Origin: Sanguibacter suarezii NBRC 16159
Lineage (GTDB): Bacteria; Actinomycetota; Actinomycetes; Actinomycetales; Cellulomonadaceae
Length of the DNA: 64,000 nucleotides
NCBI RefSeq assembly: GCF_001552735.1
Contig: NZ_BCRT01000016.1
Location: forward strand, 186,001-250,000
Direction of reading: 5' to 3'
Each line of letters starts with the position of its first letter. Within the stretch, counting starts at the first letter, position 1. The position numbers and the translations under genes are program-made. The notes beneath the pieces were generated by a model, which had not been told where the DNA came from, ran no database searches, and saw only the letters and a program-made list of their open reading frames with translations. Below are positions 17,823 to 27,600 of this stretch, one piece after another.

Positions 17823-17917
17823 GGGTTGCTCCTTGCCTGTGTTGGAAGACCACGCTGCGGGCCTTCTCACTGGTCATGAAGGTAGAGAGACTCTGGACCG
17901 GCGACAAGAGAATCGGC

Positions 17918-17933
17918 GATAAGCCCCCTTATC
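17918..17933. promoter_or_regulatory. Inverted repeat GATAAG-CCCC-CTTATC before the R-M operon
   Basis: Perfect 6-bp arms around CCCC, 69 bp upstream of the first R-M operon gene and between it and the divergent DUF3892 gene. A plausible operator for control of the operon; no regulator is identified, though the HTH of the adjacent 704-residue protein is a candidate. Confidence 0.4.
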
Positions 17934-18001
17934 ATCGACAGCGCCTCTGGGGCTCCGACCTCCCGTACGATCAACCCACAGGCCAACGAGAGGAGACCGC
18001 A

Positions 18002-20116
18002 GTGACCAGCACGTCCGCCTCCTCCACGACACTGACCCCCGCCACGATGTCACTGTCGGACGTCGCTCGTCTGGCCCGCGTCCAGCGTCCGGTCGTCACC
18101 ACGTGGCGCAGGCGCAAAGCGCACACCACCCAGCCCTTCCCCGCACCGATCGACCCGACCAGCTCACGCCCACTCTTCGACGCCCTAGAGGTCGTGGAGT
18201 GGTTGGAGGAGACGGACCTGGGCAACAACCGGGAGGTCCGCGCGGATGCTGCTGCCTTCACCCAGCTGCCGGTCCCCTTCGCAGGACCGGACGGTGCAGG
18301 TCACCTCGCCTCGCTCTTGTGCCTCAAGGCACTGACCGGAGAGCTCCTGGCCGGCATGACAGGCCCCGACCTGCTTGACCTCGCTGATGAGTGCGATCCG
18401 GGCGACCACTTCCTCTATACCGAGATCGCGGCCGTTGCAGGGCTGACCGCGACGGCACTGGCCACCGCGACAGCTCACGCCGACGCCCTCGCGGACGCCT
18501 GCTTCACCCCTACCGCTGCACTGGAGACTCTTGAGAGGACCGAGCGCATCCGCCGCGGCGACGAGGAGGCGCTCTCCTTCGCGGCCGCGACGCTCATGGG
18601 TGACCTTGCGATCGCGTTGCTCACCAATGACACCGGCGACGCCACGGATTCCGCTGAGGCGTCCTTCATCGATGTCTCTCCTGGCAACGGGGACGTCCTG
18701 CTCGCCGTACGAGACCGCCTGCCCGAGAACATCGAGATGGTCGCCTATACACCGGCCGCCCAGACCGGCCCTGCCTCGCGAGGTGCCATCAGGCGTCTGC
18801 GCTCTCGCGGGATCGGCCACCGTCAGCTGGCCGACGACGCCCAGCCGGGTCTCCTCGCACATTCCGTGGTCGTGGCCCACCTACGCGGCGCTGCGGGTCC
18901 AGGGTCCGTCCTGGACGCAGTCGACAATCTGCTCCTGGAGCTGGGATCCGCCCAGCGTGCAGTCGTTCTTGCCCCCGCCGAGGCTCTGGTCGATCGTCTG
19001 CGAGACCACGCAGACACCAACGCACGGGCTGAGATCTTGCGCTCCGACCGCATCCGGTCGATCGTCACGCTCCCGGCCGGCGGGCTCCCCGGCCGACCGC
19101 GCCAGCATCTAGCCCTGTGGGTGCTTGGCGACGCACACCCGGACGTTCCGAGCGAGCGTCAGTGGACCACGACGGCCGACCTGCGTGACCGCACGTTGTC
19201 CGGCGACGTCACGACCGACCTGGTCAACGACGTCCTGGCCGCACTCGGCAACGAAGACACTGTGCGCTCGCATGCCTTCCGCTTCTCCCGTCGGGTGGCC
19301 GCTCACTCCGTGCGCGCACGCTCACAGCACCTCGTGGACGCACGGCCCCGCCCTCTCGCCTGGACGACCGGAGCAGCCGCTCTGCAGACCGGACCAGATC
19401 TCGCCCTGCGTATCGGCGACCTGGCTCGTCATCTCGACGAGGCCACCCGAACCCTGGTGGCACCGGCTCTCATGGTCGAGACGACTCATGCCGCCGGCGC
19501 GGCTCCCGACATGGGGCCCCGGGGGTCTGTCGAGACCATCGAGGGCCTGCTCGCGTCGGGCGCCCTCGTCCTCGTACCGGGGCACCGACTGGCCTCCGAC
19601 CATCTCACGCCTGGCCGTGGTGCACGGGTCGTCGACGACTCGCTCGACCTCGCGTCGGACCTGTCCATCGACCACCTCACGCTGGCGGCCACGTACCCGC
19701 GGAGCCAGTTCACCGAACCGGGTGACGTGATCTTCGTCGCCGCCGGCAGCCTCCGTGCGGTCGTCGATCCCGACGGCGCATCCCTGGTCCGGTTTCCGGC
19801 TAGGGTTCTGCGGGTGCGCAGCCGAGACGACAAGCAAGGGCTGCTCCCCGACCTGATCTGCCGTGCGATCAATGCCCACGGAGTCGAGCCCAGCCAGCGC
19901 TCGTGGAAGACCACGCCTGTCCCGGTCCTCCCTCGGGACCAGCTCGCTCCGGCAGCGCGCGCCGCACTAGCGGTCGACGACGCACTCGAGGCGTCCCAAC
20001 GCCAGGTCGAGCTGCTGCGCGAGCTCAAAGACCTTGTCCTCGAGGGCACGGCCCGCACCCTGCTCACCTTCGAGCCCACTGCTGACGTCACCGAAGAATC
20101 AACGGAAAGTAGCTGA
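18002..20116 (+). CDS. HTH protein with degenerate N6-adenine methylase fold and HsdS-like C-terminus
   Basis: 704 residues, GTG start at 18002 with GAGGAG upstream. Three parts are visible. Residues 17-40: an HTH (LSDVARLARVQRPVVTTWRR). Residues about 110-420: sequence with the layout of an N6-adenine methylase, where motif I survives as FIDVSPGNGDVLLAV (about 220) but motif IV, normally NPP[FYW], reads VVVAHLRGAAG. Residues about 530-700: a module like a type I specificity/TRD domain (FTEPGDVIFVAAGSLRAVVD, then a C-terminal helix VDDALEASQRQVELLRELKD). It is thus probably catalytically dead. The stop is one base before the HsdM start, so it is part of the operon. Role is unknown: a DNA-recognition or regulatory subunit is an inference. 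Confidence 0.7.
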   Translation: MTSTSASSTTLTPATMSLSDVARLARVQRPVVTTWRRRKAHTTQPFPAPIDPTSSRPLFDALEVVEWLEETDLGNNREVRADAAAFTQLPVPFAGPDGAGHLASLLCLKALTGELLAGMTGPDLLDLADECDPGDHFLYTEIAAVAGLTATALATATAHADALADACFTPTAALETLERTERIRRGDEEALSFAAATLMGDLAIALLTNDTGDATDSAEASFIDVSPGNGDVLLAVRDRLPENIEMVAYTPAAQTGPASRGAIRRLRSRGIGHRQLADDAQPGLLAHSVVVAHLRGAAGPGSVLDAVDNLLLELGSAQRAVVLAPAEALVDRLRDHADTNARAEILRSDRIRSIVTLPAGGLPGRPRQHLALWVLGDAHPDVPSERQWTTTADLRDRTLSGDVTTDLVNDVLAALGNEDTVRSHAFRFSRRVAAHSVRARSQHLVDARPRPLAWTTGAAALQTGPDLALRIGDLARHLDEATRTLVAPALMVETTHAAGAAPDMGPRGSVETIEGLLASGALVLVPGHRLASDHLTPGRGARVVDDSLDLASDLSIDHLTLAATYPRSQFTEPGDVIFVAAGSLRAVVDPDGASLVRFPARVLRVRSRDDKQGLLPDLICRAINAHGVEPSQRSWKTTPVPVLPRDQLAPAARAALAVDDALEASQRQVELLRELKDLVLEGTARTLLTFEPTADVTEESTESS

Positions 20117-20117
20117 G

Positions 20118-21746
20118 ATGCCCCCCAAGAAGAAGGACTCCGCCCCGGCAGTCCCCTCGACCATGAAGGAGCTCAAGGACACACTCTGGAAGGCCGCCGA
20201 CAAGCTCCGCGGGTCGATGGACGCCTCTCAGTACAAGGACGTCATCCTCGGCCTCGTCTTCCTCAAGTACGTCTCCGACGCCTTCACCGAACGCCGCGAG
20301 CAGATCACCGCCGAGCTCACGGCCGAGGGCATGACCCCCGAGCAGATCTCCACCTTCGTCAACGACATGGACGAGTACACCGGCAGCGGCGTGTTCTGGA
20401 TCCCGATCACCGCCCGCTGGGACTACCTCGCAGAGAACGCCAAGGGCCGCCCGGCCCAGGGAAGCGAACCGTCCAAGACGATCGGCGAGCTCATCGACGA
20501 CGCGATGGACCTCATCATGGGCTCCAACTCCGCTCTCCGTGGGACGCTGCCGCGCCTGTTCAACAAGGACAACGTCGACCAGCGGCGCCTGGGCGAGCTC
20601 ATGGACCTGTTCAACAGCGCCCGCTTCACCGGCCAGGGCGCTACGAGGGCCCGCGACGTGCTGGGTGAGGTGTACGAGTACTTCCTCGGCAAGTTCGCCA
20701 GCGCCGAGGGCAAGCGCGGCGGGGAGTTCTACACGCCCCCCGGCGTGGTGCAGGTCCTCGTCGAGGTGCTCGAGCCGCACCAGGGCCGGGTGTATGACCC
20801 GTGCTGCGGATCAGGTGGGATGTTCGTGCAGACCGAGAAGTTCCTCGAGAGCCACGACCGGGACCGCACAGCGATCTCCGTGTTTGGCCAGGAGAACAAC
20901 GAGCGCACATGGCGGATGGCGAAGATGAACCTCGCCATCCATGGCCTCAACGCCAACCTCGGCACCATCTGGGGCGACACCTTCGCCCGGGACCTTCACC
21001 CCGATGTCCAGATGGACTACGTGCTGGCAAACCCGCCGTTCAACATCAAGGACTGGGCCCGGTCCGAGAACGACCCCCGGTGGAAGTTCGGCGTGCCGCC
21101 GGCCGGCAACGCGAACTACGCCTGGATCCAGCACATCATCTCCAAGCTCGCCCCGGGCGGCTCAGCTGGCGTGGTCATGGCAAACGGCTCCATGTCCTCG
21201 AACTCTGGCGGTGAGGGAGAGATCCGTGCCCAGCTCGTCGAGGCCGACCTCGTCTCCTGCATGATCGCCCTGCCCACCCAGCTGTTCCGGTCCACAGGTA
21301 TCCCGGTGTGCACGTGGTTCTTCGCCAAGGACAAGACCGCTGGGCCCAAGGGGTCGGTCGACCGCACCGGTCAGGTGCTCTTCATCGATGCGCGCGAGCT
21401 GGGGCACATGGTCGACCGCGCCGAGCGCGCGCTGTCCGACGAGGACATCGCCAAGATCGCTGGCACCTTCCACGCCTGGCGGGGTACCCCCTCGGCAGTC
21501 GCTGCTGGGTCGATGTACGAGGACGTGCCGGGTTTCTGCAAGTCCGCAACGCTCGCGGAGATCAAGGCGGCTGGCTATGCCTTGACACCGGGTCGGTATG
21601 TTGGCGCGGCTGAGGTGGCCGACGACGGCGAGCCGATTGAGGAGAAGATTGCGCGGTTGTCCGCGCTGTTGTTGGAGCAGTTCGATGAGTCAGCACGACT
21701 CGAGCAGGTCGTGCGCGAGCAGTTGGAGCTGATCGAACGTGGCTGA
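20118..21746 (+). CDS. hsdM: Type I restriction-modification DNA methyltransferase subunit M
   Basis: 542 residues. N-terminal HsdM helical domain (LKDTLWKAADKLRGSMDASQ, then YKDVILGLVFLKYVSDAF), then the N6-adenine methylase domain with SAM-binding motif I DPCCGSGGMFVQ (about residue 227) and catalytic motif IV LANPPFNIKDW (about 305). Together with HsdS it transfers methyl groups from SAM to adenines at the target site, protecting host DNA. ATG at 20118, one base after the preceding stop; its end overlaps hsdS by eight bases, so M and S are translationally coupled. All catalytic motifs are intact. Confidence 0.96.
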   Translation: MPPKKKDSAPAVPSTMKELKDTLWKAADKLRGSMDASQYKDVILGLVFLKYVSDAFTERREQITAELTAEGMTPEQISTFVNDMDEYTGSGVFWIPITARWDYLAENAKGRPAQGSEPSKTIGELIDDAMDLIMGSNSALRGTLPRLFNKDNVDQRRLGELMDLFNSARFTGQGATRARDVLGEVYEYFLGKFASAEGKRGGEFYTPPGVVQVLVEVLEPHQGRVYDPCCGSGGMFVQTEKFLESHDRDRTAISVFGQENNERTWRMAKMNLAIHGLNANLGTIWGDTFARDLHPDVQMDYVLANPPFNIKDWARSENDPRWKFGVPPAGNANYAWIQHIISKLAPGGSAGVVMANGSMSSNSGGEGEIRAQLVEADLVSCMIALPTQLFRSTGIPVCTWFFAKDKTAGPKGSVDRTGQVLFIDARELGHMVDRAERALSDEDIAKIAGTFHAWRGTPSAVAAGSMYEDVPGFCKSATLAEIKAAGYALTPGRYVGAAEVADDGEPIEEKIARLSALLLEQFDESARLEQVVREQLELIERG

Positions 21747-22920
21747 CTACACAGCACTCGGCGAACACGTGAAACTTCAGCGCGGCCAGTCCTACAAGAG
21801 CGCACTTCTTGGAATGGATGGTCCAGTCCTCCTAGGGCTCGGAACGATCCAACGGAATGGCGGTTTTCGAGGCGACAATCTCCGCACCTACGGAGGTGAC
21901 ACTCCAGCACGCACGCGAGTCAATCCTGGCGATTTCTACGTTTCTCTTAAGGACGTGACCCACTCTGCCGATCTCCTTGGAGCTGTCGCCCGGGTCCCTA
22001 TCAGCGTGCCAGCCGGTCGTCTCACTCAAGACACGATGCGCCTTGACATTTCGGAGTCGAACATCGATCGAGACTATCTCTACTGGGCACTCCGAGCTCC
22101 GAATTACAGGGCATACTGCCGAGCTCGAGGCACTGGCACTACAAACCTTGACTTGAGCCAAGCCGATTTCCTGGCGTATCGCCTACGCACGCCTCCTCTC
22201 TCCGAGCAGCGCGCGATCGCTGAGGTGCTGGGCGCACTCGACGACAAGATCGCCGCCAACACCAACCTCGCCACCACCTCCGACGAGTTGGTGCGCGCAT
22301 GGTATATGGGGACATCCGCGAGCGCGGACTCGACGGCGACAATTGCCGAACTGGCAACCCAGCCTCGCGCACTGATAGCACCGTCAGAATTCACCAAAGA
22401 CTTGGCCTATGTCGGCCTCGAGCACGTTCCGCGCCGACAGATGTGGCTGAGTGAATTCGGACCTGCGGAGAGCGTGACAAGCACGAAAACACGGTTCTCC
22501 AAGGGTGACGTGCTCTTCGGGAAACTCAGACCGTATTTTCACAAGGTCGCGGCAACTCCGTTCGACGGCGTCTCATCTACCGACATTCTCGTCGTGCGAG
22601 CTTCAGACACGCTACTCAAGGGCTTCCTCCTTGCCGCACTCGCCTCCGATGCAGTAGTCGAGCGATGTGCCGCCGCGAGCGAAGGGACACGTATGCCCAG
22701 AACGAGTTGGGCGACCCTCTCGTCCATCGAGGTGCCCTGGCCCGGCGAGCAGGCTGCACGAGCAATGAGTAAGCAGATTGACGCCGTGCGCGATCGTGTG
22801 GAAGCCGCACTTGCGGAGAACCGCACCCTCGCTGCAACCCGCGACGCACTCCTCCCCGCCCTCATGTCCGGCACCCTCCGGGTCCGCGATGCCGAACGGG
22901 TCGTCGAGTCCGCGCTCTGA
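21739..22920 (+). CDS. hsdS: Type I restriction-modification specificity subunit S
   Basis: 393 residues, two target-recognition domains each followed by a conserved helix: TRD1 about 1-155, then LSEQRAIAEVLGALDDKIAA; TRD2 about 185-340, then EQAARAMSKQIDAVRDRVEA. GTG start at 21739 inside the end of hsdM. It sets the bipartite target sequence and holds M and R subunits. The DNA of both TRDs (roughly 21760-22170 and 22330-22720) is clearly richer in A/T than the surrounding genes, while the helices return to the local composition, as expected if TRDs were exchanged by transfer. Confidence 0.94.
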   Translation: MADYTALGEHVKLQRGQSYKSALLGMDGPVLLGLGTIQRNGGFRGDNLRTYGGDTPARTRVNPGDFYVSLKDVTHSADLLGAVARVPISVPAGRLTQDTMRLDISESNIDRDYLYWALRAPNYRAYCRARGTGTTNLDLSQADFLAYRLRTPPLSEQRAIAEVLGALDDKIAANTNLATTSDELVRAWYMGTSASADSTATIAELATQPRALIAPSEFTKDLAYVGLEHVPRRQMWLSEFGPAESVTSTKTRFSKGDVLFGKLRPYFHKVAATPFDGVSSTDILVVRASDTLLKGFLLAALASDAVVERCAAASEGTRMPRTSWATLSSIEVPWPGEQAARAMSKQIDAVRDRVEAALAENRTLAATRDALLPALMSGTLRVRDAERVVESAL

Positions 22921-22959
22921 CCTTCCACCTCACGTCACCAGCCTCCAAGGAGTCCCCGC

Positions 22960-23484
22960 ATGTCCGCCCTGCCCCCAGTCCCGCCAGCACCGCCCACCGC
23001 GGAGTCAGCGCCCGCGAGTGCCATTCGCGGCGGATGGGTTCCTGCGTCTCCTGCTTCCCCCTCCCAGCGTCCCGCCTGGCTACTCCCGGTAGCGACCGGC
23101 GTCGTCGGTGCGATCTTCGGGGCGACTGGGATGTTCGTGGTCACCTCGCTCCAGGACTCGTCCAGCGCCCGCGCGGACCGGGCGGTGCTGCTGGATGCGG
23201 CGACGGCTTGCGAGCTCACGAGCACCCCAGGGATCACCCTTGCCGACAAGAACTTGAGCCTGACGTTTAACCACAAGGGCGAGGAAGATTACACAGGTGT
23301 TGAGTTCTCTGACATCGCCTGCCTGCTCGGTGAGCTCAACACGCCGTCCGCGGTGATCTCCCACATGGACCAGACCACCTCACAGGACGGCCGCCAGACC
23401 GAGACGTGGGACAACATCACGGTGTCATGGTCCTACCACCCCAACCGCGGCATGGACGGCGTCCTCGCTGTCACCGCGAACTAG
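22960..23484 (+). CDS. Small single-pass membrane protein in the R-M operon
   Basis: 174 residues: Pro/Ala-rich cytoplasmic segment (1-42), one helix (WLLPVATGVVGAIFGATGMFV), and an extracellular domain of about 100 residues containing two cysteines (TACELTSTPG and IACLLGEL). No recognised family. It lies 39 bp after hsdS and two bases before the nucleotidase start, so it is part of the operon. Function unknown; the layout resembles the DUF4352-like protein at 16752-17486 (Pro-rich tail, helix, two-Cys domain), though the sequences differ. Confidence 0.75.
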   Translation: MSALPPVPPAPPTAESAPASAIRGGWVPASPASPSQRPAWLLPVATGVVGAIFGATGMFVVTSLQDSSSARADRAVLLDAATACELTSTPGITLADKNLSLTFNHKGEEDYTGVEFSDIACLLGELNTPSAVISHMDQTTSQDGRQTETWDNITVSWSYHPNRGMDGVLAVTAN

Positions 23485-23486
23485 AC

Positions 23487-24515
23487 ATGGGATACGACCT
23501 CAGCGAGCGCCTCGTCATCGGCGTAGCGTCTAGCGCGTTGTTTGACCTGACCGAGTCCCACGCGGTCTTCGAGCAGGGCATCGAGGAGTATCGGGCGTTC
23601 CAGGACACACACGTCGGCGACCCACTCCCGCCGGGTGTCGCGTTCCCCTTCATCAAGCGGCTCCTCGGCCTGAATGACCTCCGGTCGGGGAGCAAGCTCG
23701 TCGAGGTCTTCATCCTCTCCAAGAACGACCCGACAACGGGCCTGCGGCTCATGCGGTCGATCGAGCACTATGACCTGGCGATCGAGCGTGCCGCCTTCAC
23801 TCGGGGACGTGCACCGTTCGAGTACATCCCGGCTCTCGACATCTCGCTGTTTCTCTCAGGCAACGAGAACGACGTCAAGGAGGCGATGGCCCTGGGCCAC
23901 CCTGCCGGTTTGGTGCTCGGGTCAGCGGCCGTGGACCACGGCGACGCGGACGACGATGACTCTTTGCGGGTGGCCTTCGACTTCGACGGTGTCATCGCGG
24001 ACGACGGCTCGGAACGCATCTACAAGTCAGGGGACCTCACGTCATTCCTTGAGCATGAGGTCGCCAACCGGTTCACACCACTGCGCCGCGGACCGCTCCG
24101 TGACTTTCTCACCGCACTCAGTCGAGTGCAAGAGATCGAGCGGGTACGTGCCGATTCTGACGGGGGATACTCACCCCGGGTGCGCGTCTCCGTCGTCACC
24201 GCCCGACAGGCGCCCGCCCACGAACGGGCCATCAAGACCCTGCGGAGCTGGAACGTCGAGATCGACGACGCGTTCTTCCTCGGCGGGGTCGACAAGGGAC
24301 GAGTGCTTCGTGTGCTCAAGCCGCACATCATGTTCGACGACCAGCTTGGCCACCTGGACCCGGTAGCCAAGGAGGTTGCCAGCGTCCTTATCCCGTACGG
24401 CGTCTCCAACGAGAGCCCACCGACACCCGGCGAGGGAACGCCCGTCCTGAACGTCGGTGTCGCCGTGGACAGGCCATCACTTCCCACATCCGCTACCGAA
24501 GCAGCCCTCGGGTAG
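23487..24515 (+). CDS. 5'-nucleotidase (cytosolic cN-I-like, PF06189 type)
   Basis: 342 residues. It matches the bacterial cN-I-like 5'-nucleotidases over its length: LVIGVASSALFDLTESHAVFE, PLPPGVAFPFIKRLLGLN, VEVFILSKNDPTTGLRLMRS, the HAD-type acidic motif RVAFDFDGVIADD (about residue 164), VVTARQAPAHERAIKTLRSW and IDDAFFLGGVDKG ... MFDDQLGH. Such enzymes remove the 5' phosphate from nucleoside monophosphates in the cytoplasm. ATG at 23487 follows the preceding stop by two bases. Its position between hsdS and hsdR makes a link to restriction or nucleotide-depletion defence plausible, but this is inference. Family call is strong; substrate unknown. Confidence 0.85.
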   Translation: MGYDLSERLVIGVASSALFDLTESHAVFEQGIEEYRAFQDTHVGDPLPPGVAFPFIKRLLGLNDLRSGSKLVEVFILSKNDPTTGLRLMRSIEHYDLAIERAAFTRGRAPFEYIPALDISLFLSGNENDVKEAMALGHPAGLVLGSAAVDHGDADDDDSLRVAFDFDGVIADDGSERIYKSGDLTSFLEHEVANRFTPLRRGPLRDFLTALSRVQEIERVRADSDGGYSPRVRVSVVTARQAPAHERAIKTLRSWNVEIDDAFFLGGVDKGRVLRVLKPHIMFDDQLGHLDPVAKEVASVLIPYGVSNESPPTPGEGTPVLNVGVAVDRPSLPTSATEAALG

Positions 24516-24618
24516 CTCACACCGACGTCAAGGGTCACTCGACTCCGACAACAACGGTTGGGCAAGAGCGAGACGCGAACCACTGGACCCGATCACCGAA
24601 CCTGCCGATGGAGACAGC

Positions 24619-27600
24619 ATGAACCTCACTGAAGACGCCTGGGAGCAGATGGCGCTCGAGACCCTGGGCGAGCTCGGGTGGGCCCCGCTCCACGGTGCGG
24701 CGATCGCTCCGGGCGGAGCCACGGCGTCGGGCACGGTGGAGCGGGAGTCGTGGGACGAGCTGCTCATCCGGCCTCGGCTGCGCGCGGCGCTCGTGCGGCT
24801 CAACCCGGACGTTCCGCGGGAGTTCCTCGACCAGGCGCTCGACATCATCGCCTCTCCCACCTCCCAGGATGCGATGGCGGAGAACCACCGCATCCACACC
24901 TCCCTCGTGGACGGCTTCCGCGGTGTCACGTACATCGACCACACCGGCACCGAGCAGACACCCACGATCCGCCTGATCAGCACCTCTCCGCACGAGAACG
25001 ACTGGCTCGCCGTCAACCAGGTCACCATCGTCTCCGGGGACCACACGCGCCGCTTCGACGTGGTGCTCTACCTCAACGGCATGCCGGTCGCCGTCGTCGA
25101 GCTCAAGAACGCCGGCAGCGCGCACGCCGATGTCGCCGCCGCGCATGCCCAGCTGCAGACGTACCTGCGCGAGTTCCCGCTCGCCTTCCGCTTCGCGGTG
25201 CTCACCCTGGCCTCGGACGGGATCACCGCCAAGTACGGGACGCCCTTCACCCCGCTCAACCACTTCTCCCCCTGGAACGTCACCGAGGGAGGGGAACCGC
25301 TGTCCGCAGGTGGGGATGCATCCGGCGCTGGCGACACAGATGAGGACACCGGCGCCGAGGACGGCTACGGCGTGCCCACCACCCCGCTCGACCACGCGCT
25401 CTACGGGCTGTTCAACCAGGAGCGGTTCACCCAGCTGCTCATGAGCTACGTCGCCTTCGACCAGAACTCCGGCGGACTGGCCAAGCGGATCGCCAAACCG
25501 CACCAGTACTTCGCGGTGTCCAAGGCCGTGGCCAAGACCGTGCTCGCCGTGGAGAGTAACGGCAAGGCGGGCGTCGTGTGGCACACGCAGGGCTCGGGGA
25601 AGTCGATGGAGATGGAGCTCTACGCCAACCTCGTCATCCGCCACCCCAAGCTGCGCAACCCCACGATCGTGGTGATCACCGACCGCAACGAGCTCGACGG
25701 TCAGCTCTACGAAACCTTCGCCCAATCGCTGCTGCTGCCCGAGGCACCTCGCCAGATCCTGCGCCGTGAGGAGCTGCGCAGCGAGCTCAGCGAACGCACC
25801 ACTGGCGGGATCTACTTCACCACCTTGCAGAAGTTCGGGCTGAGCAAAGCCGAACGGGACGCTGGCGCGGCGCACCCGGTGCTCTCCGAGCGGCGGAACA
25901 TCGTCGTCGTCGTGGACGAAGCGCACCGCAGCCACTACGACAACCTCGACGGCTACGCATGGCACCTCAAGACCGCCCTGCCGCATGCGACCCTCATCGC
26001 CTTCACCGGGACGCCGATCTCCTTCGACGACCGCAACACCCGCGACGTGTTCGGCGACTACATCGACGTCTACGACCTCTCCCGTGCGGTCGACGACGGC
26101 GCAACCGTGCCGGTGTACTTCGAGAGCCGGCTGATCAAGGTGCAGCTCGCCGACGGGCTGACCGAAGAGGATATCGACCGGGCGGCCGACGAGGCGACCG
26201 AGGGTCTCGACGACACCGAGCGGGACCGGATCCAGCAGAACGTTGCGGTGGTCAACGCCGTCTACGGCGCCCCCGCCCGCATCGCCGAGCTGGCATCCGA
26301 TCTGGTCACGCACTGGGAAGCCCGGCGCGCGGCGATGTTCGAGGCGCTCGGGACGTCCGACCGGCCGGCAACTCCCGGCAAGGCGATGATCGTCGGCGCC
26401 ACCCGGGAGATCTGCGCGAATCTCTACGCGGCGATCGTCGCACTGCGCCCTGACTGGCACAGCGACGACCTCACGGCCGGGCGGATCAAGGTGGTGTACT
26501 CCGGGACCGCGAGCGACGCTCTCCCGGTCGCCGACCATGTCCGCCGCGACTCCCAGAACGCACTCATCAAGGGGCGGCTCAAGAACGTTGACGACGAGCT
26601 CGAGCTGGTGATCGTCAAGGACATGATGCTCACCGGCTTCGATGCTCCGCCTCTGCACACCCTGTACCTGGACCGGCCGATCAAGGGCGCGCTGCTCATG
26701 CAGACCCTGGCCCGGGTCAACCGGACCTTCCGCGGGAAGCAGGACGGGCTGCTCGTGGCGTACGCGCCGGTGGCGGACAACCTGGCGCGAGCACTCGAGG
26801 AGTATGTCTCTTCCGGTTCCGGCGATCCGGAGATCACGACCCAGGGCCGGAACCTCGAGGAGGCGGTGGCCCTCGCCCAGACCTTGGTGGAGTCCCTGCG
26901 GGCGATGCTCGACCCGACGAGCTGGCGTGCGCGACTTGCCCGCCCCAGCCCACGGGCCTACATCTCCGCAGTGACAGCGGCAGTCAACTTCCTCCGCGAT
27001 CCGGCCACGCCCGGGAACCAGGTCGCCGAGGGTGAGGAAACCCTCACCGCGCGGTTCCGCAAGCTCTCCGGCCAGCTCGGTCGCGCCTGGGCACTGTGCG
27101 GGCGCGCTCCCGCCCTCGAGAACGTCGCAGACGACGCGCGCTTCTTCGAAGAGGTCCGCGTCTGGATGGCCAAGTTCGACGCCGAGGAACGCCAGGCCCG
27201 CGGTGAGCCCGTACCCGACGACGTCCAGCGCACCCTCAACCGGCTCATGGCCACCGCCGTCGTCTCCGGCGAGGTGCTCGACATCTACGGGGCAGCGGGC
27301 ATGCCCAAACCCTCACTGAGCGACATCAACACCGACTTCATCGCTCGGACCAAGGCCGCCGCGAACCCGCACCTGGCGATCGAGGCGCTGCGTCAGCTCA
27401 TCATGTCCGAGACCCGCGCGGTCACCCGCCACAACGTAGTGCGCCAGCGGGCGTTCTCGCAGCGGCTGCAAGAGCTCATGGTCAAGTACACCAACCAGCA
27501 GCTCACCTCGGCCGAGGTGATCGCCGCGCTGATCGAGGTGGCCAAGGAGGTCGCCGTCGAGGCCGACCGAGGGGCTACGTTCTCCCCTCCCCTGGACTCC

